Source: an uncultured Victivallales bacterium
GTDB taxonomy: Bacteria > Verrucomicrobiota > Lentisphaeria > Oligosphaerales > JAFGRS01
DNA length: 8,387 nucleotides
Direction: 5' to 3'
Assembly (NCBI GenBank): GCA_903834675.1
Contig: CAILKC010000690.1
Coordinates: 1 to 8,387, forward strand
Below, one piece after another: positions 1 through 6,159 of the stretch (position 1 is the first letter of the stretch; every line of letters starts with the position of its first letter). The notes under the pieces were generated by a model. The model worked only from the letters and a program-made list of their open reading frames with translations, did not search any database and was not told where the DNA came from. Position numbers and translations under genes: made by a program.

Positions 1-17
1 ATCCAAAACGAGATTGA

Positions 18-128
18 GCCCTGCCGGGGCGGCATACCGACAGTCCATGGGCAGCGCGCGGCCAGCTATGGCGCCCCTGCAGGGCTGAGAATCTGGGGTC
101 TGCCCGGTACCCAGGGCGCTGCCCTGGG
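18..128. repeat. Cluster of GC-rich palindromes
   Basis: Three short inverted repeats follow one another in the gene-free left end. GCCC (18-21) pairs with GGGC (27-30). The self-complementary CCCTGCAGGG occupies 75-84. CCCAGGGC (110-117) pairs perfectly with GCCCTGGG (121-128) around a GCT loop. They run directly into the 35-bp tandem repeats and share the trailing GGGCTGA wording with them, so the whole stretch looks like one family of dispersed palindromic repeats. Such palindromes can act as RNA structure at transcript ends or as transposase-mobilised REP-like elements. Neither role can be shown here, and no transposase gene is present in the window. Confidence 0.6.
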
Positions 129-230
129 CTGAGGGATGGCGCCCCTTTGGGGCTGAAGAGGGGCTGAGGGATGGCGCCCCTTTGGGGCTGACGAGGGGCT
201 GAGGGATTACACCCCATCGGGGCTGAAGAG
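126..230. repeat. Three 35-bp tandem repeats, each with a palindrome
   Basis: Three units of exactly 35 bases lie end to end: 126-160, 161-195 and 196-230. Each begins GGGCTGAGGGAT and ends GGGGCTGA followed by AGAG or CGAG. Units 1 and 2 differ at one base. Unit 3 differs from unit 1 at five bases in the middle. Every unit carries a small inverted repeat: GCCCC-TTT-GGGGC in units 1 and 2, CCCC-ATC-GGGG in unit 3. In unit 3 both arms of the stem are kept although the loop and flanks have changed, which hints that the hairpin matters. There are no unique spacers, so this is not a CRISPR array. Function unknown. Confidence 0.8.
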
Positions 231-265
231 GCAGAGGCGAACCCGCGACTTCCGCGGCTGGGGGT

Positions 266-279
266 ACTGACCTGCGCCC
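266..279 (+). repeat. Partial third copy of the dispersed 23-bp element
   Basis: ACTGACCTGCGCCC matches 14 consecutive bases of the element found complete at 4926-4948 and 8286-8308. Two of the four bases just before it also match. No plus-strand gene follows, and no convincing -35/-10 pair stands at the spacing seen for the other copies. It lies beyond the stem-loop that follows the PL26 gene. It could be a decayed copy or a chance partial match. Confidence 0.45.
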
Positions 280-304
280 GACGGTCATGCCCCCGCTTGT
301 CTCC

Positions 305-363
305 CTGGAGCCCGCGATGCCGTCGCCCGTTCCGGGCGGGTTCGCGGTATCCGTCGGCTCCAG
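305..363 (-). terminator. Nested stem-loop after the PL26 gene, possible terminator
   Basis: Three pairs of arms nest within each other: CTGGAGCC (305-312) with GGCTCCAG (356-363), CCGCGA (312-317) with TCGCGG (342-347; one base shared with the outer arm), and CGCCCG (324-329) with CGGGCG (333-338) around a 3-base loop. In the minus-strand transcript this folds about 35 bases after the stop codon of the PL26 gene, where a terminator or 3'-end stabiliser would be expected. No run of U follows, so a classical intrinsic terminator is not supported. It may work with Rho, or only protect the mRNA end. Confidence 0.4.
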
Positions 364-397
364 TGTGCCGACCACCCGGAAACTGCCCTGTGCGCAC

Positions 398-2695
398 TCA
401 GGACTGGCCGTCGCGTCGGCTGGCCAGGAGTCCGGCGGCTTCGGGGCAGCCATAGATGGTGCCGGTGTAGGCCTTGCCCTGGCCGGGCCCCGGCGGCGGC
501 GCGTTCTTGAGGGCTTCGAACTTTGCCTGCCAGGCCAGCCGCAGGATGCGCAGGTGCTCGGGGTCACCCGCCAGCCGAATCGCGTTGACCAAGGCCATCA
601 CCGTGACGCCGTACTGGCCGGTGAACGCACTCGCCGGACAAGAGGTGTAGCGCCAGCCGCAGCGCGGCTCGATCCAGGTATCGTGGTTGAGGAAGGTCAC
701 CGCACGCTGCACCGCCGGTGGGATGCGCTCGTCGCCGGTGAGCTGGCCGTAACGACTGAGGCCATTGACCAGGATAGCCGTGATAAAGCCTGCCATCCCG
801 ACGTGCTTGCGGGTGGTGCAGTAGCAGTGCCCCGGGTAGAGCTGGTAGAGCCAGCCACCACAGTGCGGGTCCTGCCGCGCCAAAGCCCGGTCGGCCAGGT
901 TGCGCATGGCCTTGAGGTAGCGCTCGTCGAAATCCAGTTCGTAGGCGCCGGCCATGGCTAGCAGTGGCCAGCCCGCAGCACGGCCAAAGTGGGGATCCTC
1001 GATGCCAAAATCGTAGACCCCATCTTCGACCAGCCGGGCCAGATTGTCGCCGATGCACTCGACCGTCTCACGGGCAAAGGCATCGCCGCTGAGGAAGTAG
1101 TACTTCACCAGGCCCTGAGTCCAGATGTGACCGAGATTGAAGGGATCCAGGCAGAGGTAGGGGTGGTCGGAATCGCCGATGCGGTGCTCGACAAAGAGCT
1201 TGCGCACGGTTTCAACCGAGTAGAAGCTGCCCACGTGGCCGACGCTGTGTTCATGCACCATTCCCGGCCGCGCCGGGTAGCCCTTGACCGACCAATGGGC
1301 AGCGAAGTGTGCGGCCAGGTCGGGGTTGACATGGTGTACCACATCGACCTCGGCCGAGTGCCGCGCCGCTGCCTCGGCACTGTGGAAGTAGGTCGGGTCG
1401 CCGGTACGGGCAAACTGGATGAGGAGCTGGTTGACGGTGTCGTACTCGTGATTGCCCCAGTTGACCTGGCGTTCGCCGAACCAGTCGCCCCAATTCATGG
1501 CGCCATAGTCGCGTTCGTGACGGATGGACTCGCAGTAGGCCTGGTAGAGGTTCGCGGTCCAGGGGTCGTACTCGGCCATCTCGGGCACCCCGGCCGGCGC
1601 GATGTCATCCCAGACGCCGGTGGCGAGGGCCTGGGCCGGAGCGGGGGAGAGTACAGCCGGAGCGTTGGCCAGAGCGGCCAGGTCCGCGCCGGAGCCGGCG
1701 ATGTCGACCCATAGATCCCAGCGCCGTGACTGCCCCGTGCGCAGACGGTAACAATTCCCCTCGAATAGGTAACCGTGCTTGTACCAGGGCTCCATGTGGT
1801 CGAAATCACCCGCCGTGAAATGCGGGAACAAGCCTACGCGCAGGCCCTCGGCGCTCGCCTCGAGGCTCTTGGGCCACTGCTGCCAGAAGTCACGCACTGC
1901 CACCGCCACGGGGCGACCGTCGACCGTCATCTCGGCCCAGCCGGGCGCTTTGCCGCCGACCCCCGGCGCGCCCTGTAACTCGCTGGTCTCATCGTCGCGC
2001 TGGAACAGACGTACCCCGGCCGCCGGACTTCCCGCCCAGCCCGGCGTGCCGCCGAGGCGGCACCCCTGCGGGGCAACCCGTGGCCGCAGCACCAGGTCGA
2101 GACTGCGCACCTTCTGAATGACTCCGGTCTCCGCGTCGATCAGGATCAACGGCTCAAGGCGGACGCGCGAGGAGCCGGTGTAGGCCGAGGCACGCAGCCG
2201 GAACTGGAAGACGCGCCGTCCGGACGGCGTCAGGAAGTCGCCGCGCAGCGCCAGCGTCCGCCGCAGGGGACCGGCGCACTCGAGCGCCACCGTCGTGGCC
2301 ACCGCAGCACCGCTCTCCCCGCTGTCCAAGGTCAGCTCCAGCGCCACCCGCAACTCGTCGCCGAGGGCCAGAACGCCCCGCTCGGAGCAGGCGGTGATAG
2401 CCACGCCGTTGAAGCTGGCAGCAGGACCCGGCACTCGGTCGGCGGTCAAGACAAACTCAGCCCGGCCAGCGGCCGGTATCACACCGGCGAAATCCAACAG
2501 GACCCAGCGCGCACTGCCGTCCTTCCAGCGGGCCAGAATCTGCGTTTGCAGCGCTACCGGCTGACCGTCCGCCGTGGCCAGAGCGAAGTCCGTCGCGGCC
2601 GGCGCCGCGCCCTGGGGTAAGGGCACCCCACCCGTCACCGGGCGGGAACCGCCCATGCCGGTCAGGTCACAAACCGTGAGGTGTAGGGGCTCCAT
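398..2695 (-). CDS. PL26 exo-rhamnogalacturonan lyase-like protein (PcRGLX/YetA family)
   Basis: 765 residues, in the family of the fungal exo-rhamnogalacturonan lyase PcRGLX and Bacillus YetA, assigned by recalled family pattern. Characterised members release unsaturated disaccharides from the end of the rhamnogalacturonan-I backbone of pectin. The N-terminal RIFT-barrel-like part (about 1-90) has the typical VPLPQGA and ARWKDGSARWVLLDF wording. A beta-sandwich follows (about 95-330). The C-terminal alpha/alpha toroid (about 370-760) is rich in aromatic and histidine residues: NWGDWFGERQVNWGNHEYD (401-419), HEHSVGHVG (481-489), a Cys/His/Tyr-rich stretch at 612-631 and CGWRYTSCP (679-687). 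These are candidate substrate-site segments; I cannot assign the catalytic residue. There is no signal peptide, so it probably acts in the cytoplasm on imported oligosaccharides. GGAG lies 7 bases before the ATG. It follows the secreted barrel protein gene after 105 bases with no obvious terminator, so the two are probably co-transcribed. The exact substrate is inference. Confidence 0.85.
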   Translation of the reverse strand: MEPLHLTVCDLTGMGGSRPVTGGVPLPQGAAPAATDFALATADGQPVALQTQILARWKDGSARWVLLDFAGVIPAAGRAEFVLTADRVPGPAASFNGVAITACSERGVLALGDELRVALELTLDSGESGAAVATTVALECAGPLRRTLALRGDFLTPSGRRVFQFRLRASAYTGSSRVRLEPLILIDAETGVIQKVRSLDLVLRPRVAPQGCRLGGTPGWAGSPAAGVRLFQRDDETSELQGAPGVGGKAPGWAEMTVDGRPVAVAVRDFWQQWPKSLEASAEGLRVGLFPHFTAGDFDHMEPWYKHGYLFEGNCYRLRTGQSRRWDLWVDIAGSGADLAALANAPAVLSPAPAQALATGVWDDIAPAGVPEMAEYDPWTANLYQAYCESIRHERDYGAMNWGDWFGERQVNWGNHEYDTVNQLLIQFARTGDPTYFHSAEAAARHSAEVDVVHHVNPDLAAHFAAHWSVKGYPARPGMVHEHSVGHVGSFYSVETVRKLFVEHRIGDSDHPYLCLDPFNLGHIWTQGLVKYYFLSGDAFARETVECIGDNLARLVEDGVYDFGIEDPHFGRAAGWPLLAMAGAYELDFDERYLKAMRNLADRALARQDPHCGGWLYQLYPGHCYCTTRKHVGMAGFITAILVNGLSRYGQLTGDERIPPAVQRAVTFLNHDTWIEPRCGWRYTSCPASAFTGQYGVTVMALVNAIRLAGDPEHLRILRLAWQAKFEALKNAPPPGPGQGKAYTGTIYGCPEAAGLLASRRDGQS

Positions 2696-2800
2696 GGCGA
2701 GTCTCCGCGGCAGTGGGTGGGGCGGTATGTGGGTGGTTGGGTCACGGATTGCTGATCACACCTGCTATTCCGGCTCATCCGCGGCACTAAGCCAGCGCTG

Positions 2801-4558
2801 TCAGGGTTTGGCAAAGCGCTGCGGCGGAGCCGTGAACAGGTCGTCGCCGGCCAGCTTGAAAACCTCGACCTCGTCGAACCAGACGGCGTCTTCAGGGCTC
2901 CGTTGCGTGGCCATACCCAAGAGCAGGACCAGGGCGCCGACCTCGGGCGGCACCATGGCCACCGCCTCGATCGAGCGCCAGCTCTCAGGACCCGCCGCGC
3001 CTGGGGCCGCGAGTACGTCCTCGTTGTCCCGCGTCCACAGGCCCTTGTCCGTTTGCCAGCGCAAGCGGAGGTGCGCATTGGAATTGCCCGCCAGCTTGAC
3101 CTTGGCGCGCACCAGGAAGGTATCGCCGGGCTTGGCCTCATACTTCTGGATGAAGCAGCCGCTGCCGGCAACGCCGACGGCTTTGGCCGAGCCGACCGCG
3201 GCGGCGCCGGTTTCGCGGTCCCAGGAGAAGACGCCTTTGTCGGCCGCGGTCTGCCAGGTACTCCAGCCGGCCGGGGCCCCGCCGGTCTTCCAGTCGGCCG
3301 CCGGGCTGCTGGCCGAATCCGGCACGCGCTCGCTTTGGAAGTCGCCGTTGCGGGCCAGGTTCACCAGGGTGCCTGCCAGGCGCAGGCGTTCAACCTGGTC
3401 GGCGGCAAAGCGGCCCGGGTCGCGGGCTAACCGTAGCGCCTCAGCGCAACCGGGCAGAGCCTCGGGCCAGCTCTGCGGCTGGACGCCGCCGTTAGGCGTT
3501 GGCCACCAGCGGAAACGCTCGCCGTAGACCCAGGTGTAGCCGTCGCAGGCCTGCAGGGCGGCACGCACATTCTCGAACAACTTACGCACCGGCGGTATCC
3601 CGTCACATTGCAGGCGCCAGGTTGAGGGGGGCTCGTTCCAGTAGGCGTCGAGGTAGATGCCGTAGCTGACCTGGACCTGGGCGCGGTACTTGGCCCGGTT
3701 CTCGGGTGACACAAGTTCCTGGCAGGCACCCTTGATGTTGAGTGCGGCGCGGACGTACTGCATGTCCTGGTTGAACAGGTAGGCGTTCTCGCAGCCGTCA
3801 ACGAAGGTCATGGCGGGCGGCGCCGCATCGAGCCAGCCGTCGATGAAGGCGGGAAAGAGCCCGTAGCCCATACCGGCAAGCACCGGCCGCGGGTCAGCGT
3901 GCCCGGCGGCGGGGGCGTTGATGCTGTTCATGAAGTAGCAGTAGACCACCGCCTCGGGGAACTCCTTTGCCACGGCCGCGATGACCTGTCGGCCGCGCTC
4001 CCGCGCTTTGGCGTAGTACTCGTTGAAACTATGCTGGCTCGTCTGCGGTTGCGCCGCATAGTCGAACTGCGAGTAAGGCTTGGTATAGGCTTCCGGGTCA
4101 AAGAGGAAGCCCTTGAAGCCGGCCTGCTTGGCGATCCAGGCCGCCGTAGCCCAGTGCTCGATCACGGCCGCCCAGCCCGCCTCGTCAAACCAGTCCACGT
4201 TGCCAGGGTTGGCGCCGATGGTGATGAAGTTGTCGGTGAAACGCTCGAAACGGACGCTCTTGAGGTCCGCGATGGCCGCCTCGAACCAGGCACGCTGCCA
4301 GGGCTCCGCCGAATGCGTCCCCCGCAACAGGCAGGGCTTGCCGTCGTCACGTTTGCCGGTGACGGTGATCATGATGCCGTCGAAGGGCTGGGTTTCCATG
4401 ACCCGAACCTGCTCTTTGAGGCCGAGTTGGTCCGGCTTGTCCCAGCCCGTGGCGATCAGCTTCTTGGACAAGCGCAGGTCGACGGTCTGCGCCGACCCCA
4501 GTCCGGCGGCGGCTAGGGCGCACGCCAGAACCGTCCGGCTCACAAGGCCTCGTCTCAT
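2801..4558 (-). CDS. Secreted glycoside hydrolase-like protein with C-terminal jelly-roll domain
   Basis: 585 residues from the chosen ATG; family not recognised. The N-terminus is a typical signal peptide: MRRGLVSR, a hydrophobic stretch VLACALAAAGLG, and probable cleavage near GSA-Q (23/24). Residues about 27-360 alternate strands and helices like a TIM barrel. Acidic and aromatic residues end probable strands: FDGIMITV (59-66), GFLFDPEAY (150-158, D154 and E156), TFVDGCENAY (251-260), YGIYLDAYW (299-307) and YTWVYGERFRWWP (341-353). These are candidate active-site positions, but no known catalytic signature is clear. Residues about 398-568 form a beta-rich module with LARNGDF near its start and WFDEVEVF (560-567) near its end, typical of carbohydrate-binding jelly rolls of the CBM4/9 kind. 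An exported sugar-active enzyme or binding protein is likely, upstream of and probably co-transcribed with the PL26 gene. A GTG at 4642 and an ATG at 4564 are in frame but worse placed relative to the Shine-Dalgarno. Confidence 0.75.
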   Translation of the reverse strand: MRRGLVSRTVLACALAAAGLGSAQTVDLRLSKKLIATGWDKPDQLGLKEQVRVMETQPFDGIMITVTGKRDDGKPCLLRGTHSAEPWQRAWFEAAIADLKSVRFERFTDNFITIGANPGNVDWFDEAGWAAVIEHWATAAWIAKQAGFKGFLFDPEAYTKPYSQFDYAAQPQTSQHSFNEYYAKARERGRQVIAAVAKEFPEAVVYCYFMNSINAPAAGHADPRPVLAGMGYGLFPAFIDGWLDAAPPAMTFVDGCENAYLFNQDMQYVRAALNIKGACQELVSPENRAKYRAQVQVSYGIYLDAYWNEPPSTWRLQCDGIPPVRKLFENVRAALQACDGYTWVYGERFRWWPTPNGGVQPQSWPEALPGCAEALRLARDPGRFAADQVERLRLAGTLVNLARNGDFQSERVPDSASSPAADWKTGGAPAGWSTWQTAADKGVFSWDRETGAAAVGSAKAVGVAGSGCFIQKYEAKPGDTFLVRAKVKLAGNSNAHLRLRWQTDKGLWTRDNEDVLAAPGAAGPESWRSIEAVAMVPPEVGALVLLLGMATQRSPEDAVWFDEVEVFKLAGDDLFTAPPQRFAKP

Positions 4559-4566
4559 GGTCATGA

Positions 4567-4571
4567 CTCCT
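4567..4571 (-). promoter_or_regulatory. Shine-Dalgarno deciding the start at 4558
   Basis: AGGAG on the minus strand is 8 bases before the ATG at 4558 and only 2 bases before the in-frame ATG at 4564. The spacing favours the downstream ATG, which also gives a clean signal peptide beginning MRRG. Confidence 0.65.
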
Positions 4572-4617
4572 GTCTGGGGTCCCCGGCCAAGCCAGTCTCG
4601 CGCCGCCTGGCGCCTGA

Positions 4618-4791
4618 CTCGGGGATGATCACGTCGAAACACCCAAAGATGCTATAGCCGCAGGCGTTGGACGACACGACAGTACAAACGCCGTGGCTAA
4701 AATAGGTCGCGGCCAGCAGGGTGTCCAGAAGCCGCTTGCGGCCCAGCCGAAATTCGCGCATCCACTGCCAGAACCGCTTCCGGTAGGTCCG
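4618..4791 (-). pseudogene. Decayed C-terminal remnant of a PIN-domain (VapC-like) toxin
   Basis: Translated on the minus strand this piece reads like the last third of a PIN-domain ribonuclease: LGRKRLLDTLLAATYF, then a TVVSSNACGYSIFG segment and a short tail FDVIIP. The Asp in LLDT matches a conserved metal-binding acid. In intact relatives the later motif is usually SNARDY or TNARDF. Here the Arg codon is TGC (Cys) and the Asp codon GGC (Gly), each explainable by one transition, so a last acidic residue is lost. The N-terminal half with the first catalytic Asp, a start codon and a cognate antitoxin are all missing. In their place lies the pyrimidine-rich tract. The frame stays open to a TGA at 4561-4563, just before the start of the secreted protein gene. 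In life VapC-type toxins cleave RNA; this fragment should be inactive. The family call rests on recalled motifs. Confidence 0.65.
4699..4727 (-). promoter_or_regulatory. Possible promoter for the secreted protein/PL26 gene pair
   Basis: On the minus strand TGGACA (4727-4722) and TATTTT (4704-4699) are separated by 17 bases, which is the ideal sigma-70 spacing with 5/6 and 4/6 matches. The sequence lies inside the PIN remnant, about 140 bases before the start at 4558. Because these bases once coded for protein, the match could be chance. Nothing better was seen between 4559 and 4925. Confidence 0.25.
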
Positions 4792-4840
4792 GCACCAGCC
4801 GGGGGCTTGGCTGACCCTGAACCCTGTTTTCCTCTCCGCC

Positions 4841-4900
4841 AGTCTCCCTGTCCGTCTCCTCCAGTCGCCGTTTCCCCGTCTCGCCGTCTCGCCGTTTCCT
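4841..4900. repeat. Pyrimidine-rich tract with period-8 repeats
   Basis: The plus strand is strongly C/T-rich here. Bases 4869-4900 divide into four consecutive 8-mers: CGTTTCCC, CGTCTCGC, CGTCTCGC and CGTTTCCT. Looser versions of the same wording precede them from 4841. The tract sits where the missing N-terminal half of the PIN gene would be, so it may have been inserted or expanded during its decay. Its function is unknown. Confidence 0.6.
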
Positions 4901-4925
4901 GACCCCAGGACCTGAGGTGTCACCA

Positions 4926-4948
4926 CCTACGGAACTGACCTGCGCCCC
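4926..4948 (+). promoter_or_regulatory. 23-bp element upstream of the transformylase gene
   Basis: The sequence CCTA followed by CGGAACTGACCTGCGCCCC is repeated perfectly, in inverted orientation, at 8286-8308. It ends 15 bases before a TTGACA hexamer and 89 bases before the transformylase start codon. The second copy has nearly the same placement relative to the cyclase gene. Its position just upstream of a -35 box fits an activator site or upstream promoter element. It could also be a dispersed repeat. Its first three bases overlap a small hairpin (AGGTG 4915-4919 with CACCT 4924-4928). Confidence 0.5.
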
Positions 4949-4963
4949 GCACGCCGTCGGCGG

Positions 4964-4992
4964 TTGACAGGGCGTGGCCCGGGGCTGACATT
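4964..4992 (+). promoter_or_regulatory. Possible promoter of the transformylase gene
   Basis: A perfect -35 hexamer TTGACA (4964-4969) is followed after 17 bases by GACATT (4987-4992), a weak -10 match of 3/6. It lies about 45 bases before the start codon and downstream of the 23-bp element. The perfect -35 is notable in such GC-rich DNA. The -10 is poor, so an activator may be needed. Confidence 0.35.
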
Positions 4993-5037
4993 ACGGCCGT
5001 TCGTGATGACCTCCATCCCCAGGCAGGAGAATATCCG

Positions 5038-6159
5038 ATGGCCGCGCCGAAACTCTCCCGGTCGACGTACGTATCTCGCAATGTCGGTGAATACGCGGCG
5101 ACCCTGCAGATGCTGGGCTTGGAGTACGAGAAGATCGAGGATCTGCGCTACGGCACCAACCCGCACCAGACCGCCGCCTTCTACCGGCCCATTGGCGCCC
5201 CTGGCGTCATCGGTGGCATGACCGTTCTGAAGACCGGCAAGAGTGGCCTGTCTCAAACCAACCTCGAGGATATCAGTTACGCGCTGAACATCCTGAAGTT
5301 CTTTCGCGAGCCGGCCTGTGCCTGCATGAAGCACGTGAATCCCTGCGGTGCGGCAGTGGCCACACCGGGAGAGAGCGTGCTGAGTGTCTACAAGAAGGCG
5401 CGCGACTGCGACCCGCGGGCGGCCTTTGGCAGTGTGGTGGCCTTCAGCGTCAAGGTGGGCGCCGCCACGGCCCGCGAGATCATGAGCACCTTCGTTGAAT
5501 GCGTCGTGGCGCCGGACTTCGAGGCGGAAGCCTTGGCCATCTTCAATGACCAGACAACCTATGCGCTGAACAAGAGTGTGCGCATCATCCGCTGTGGCGA
5601 CCTGGAGGCGCTGCCGAAGTTTGTCGGCGACGCGGTCGCAGGGTATCGCACGGTCAAAGTCCTGGCCGACGGCTCGCTGGTGGTGGCGGACCCCTTGTTG
5701 ACCCAGGTTCGCGGCCTTGACGACATCAAGCCCGCCGAGGCCGAGAGTAAAGATCTGGGCCTGGTGCGCAGCACCGTAGAGGCGACGCCGATGCAGAAGC
5801 GTGACTTACTCATCGCCTGGTACATGAACATCAGCGTGCGCTCCAATGGCGTGATCCTGCTCAAGAACGGCAGCTCACTGGCCGTTGGAACCGGCGAACA
5901 GGACCGCGTCGGCGCGGTCGAGAAGGCCGTCTGGAAGTACGAGCACAAGTACGCGGGCTCGGAGACGATCCACGACGCTGCCATGGCCAGCGATGGCTTC
6001 TTCCCCTTCCCCGACGGCGTCGAGGTCGCCGCCCAGGCTGGCGTGCGGGCCATCATCGCCCCGGCTGGATCCCTCAAGGACGCCGAGGTCATCGCCCGCG
6101 CCAATGAGCTCGGGGTGGCGTTCTGCCACGCCCCCGAGCGCGTCTTCTCGCATCACTAG
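5038..6159 (+). CDS. purH: Stand-alone AICAR transformylase (PurH transformylase domain only)
   Basis: 373 residues covering the AICAR transformylase half of PurH. It transfers a formyl group from 10-formyltetrahydrofolate to AICAR, giving FAICAR, the second-to-last step of IMP synthesis in the cytoplasm. Motifs in order: RYGTNPHQ (37-44); MKHVNPCGAAV (97-107) with the Lys98-His99 pair that matches the catalytic Lys-His of ATIC; DPRAAFGSVVAF (125-136); SNGVILLKNG (269-278); GTGEQDRV (284-291); DGFFPFPDGVE (319-329); and APAGSLKD (341-348). The N-terminal IMP cyclohydrolase domain of about 200 residues found in bifunctional PurH (over 500 residues) is absent, and no such domain lies upstream in any form. 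The cyclohydrolase must be encoded elsewhere or replaced by another enzyme. AGGAGA (5025-5030) is 7 bases before the ATG. The gene is alone on the plus strand, not in a purine operon, and preceded by the 23-bp element and a TTGACA box. The symbol purH is used for the domain; some schemes name split versions differently. Confidence 0.92.
   Translation: MAAPKLSRSTYVSRNVGEYAATLQMLGLEYEKIEDLRYGTNPHQTAAFYRPIGAPGVIGGMTVLKTGKSGLSQTNLEDISYALNILKFFREPACACMKHVNPCGAAVATPGESVLSVYKKARDCDPRAAFGSVVAFSVKVGAATAREIMSTFVECVVAPDFEAEALAIFNDQTTYALNKSVRIIRCGDLEALPKFVGDAVAGYRTVKVLADGSLVVADPLLTQVRGLDDIKPAEAESKDLGLVRSTVEATPMQKRDLLIAWYMNISVRSNGVILLKNGSSLAVGTGEQDRVGAVEKAVWKYEHKYAGSETIHDAAMASDGFFPFPDGVEVAAQAGVRAIIAPAGSLKDAEVIARANELGVAFCHAPERVFSHH

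Noticed and set aside
126..230. CRISPR array
   Set aside because: The 35-bp units are contiguous with no unique spacers, and no cas gene is present.
287..961. Long open frame on the plus strand opposite the PL26 gene
   Set aside because: It is antisense to a gene with clear family motifs, its protein has no recognisable pattern, and GC-rich DNA readily gives such shadows.
989..1714. Second long plus-strand open frame opposite the PL26 gene
   Set aside because: It is a shadow of the coding strand: Val/Gly/Asp-rich without family motifs and with no ribosome site noted.
2574..3527. 317-codon plus-strand open frame spanning the junction of the two carbohydrate genes
   Set aside because: It is Ser/Arg/Ala/Pro-rich and lies antisense to two well-supported genes, with no domain signal.
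4562..4564. ATG at 4564 forming an ATGA overlap with the stop of the PIN remnant frame, as start of the secreted protein
   Set aside because: The AGGAG is only 2 bases away. The ATG at 4558 has an 8-base spacing and gives a normal signal peptide, and the upstream frame is not a functional gene.
4561..4926. The whole 121-codon minus-strand frame as an intact small gene
   Set aside because: Only residues from about 46 to 103 resemble a PIN domain, the rest is translated low-complexity tract, the start is a GTG without a clear ribosome site, and a key acid is missing.
4949..5037. Purine riboswitch in the leader of the transformylase gene
   Set aside because: I could not find the conserved purine-aptamer core or a terminator/anti-terminator arrangement in the short leader.
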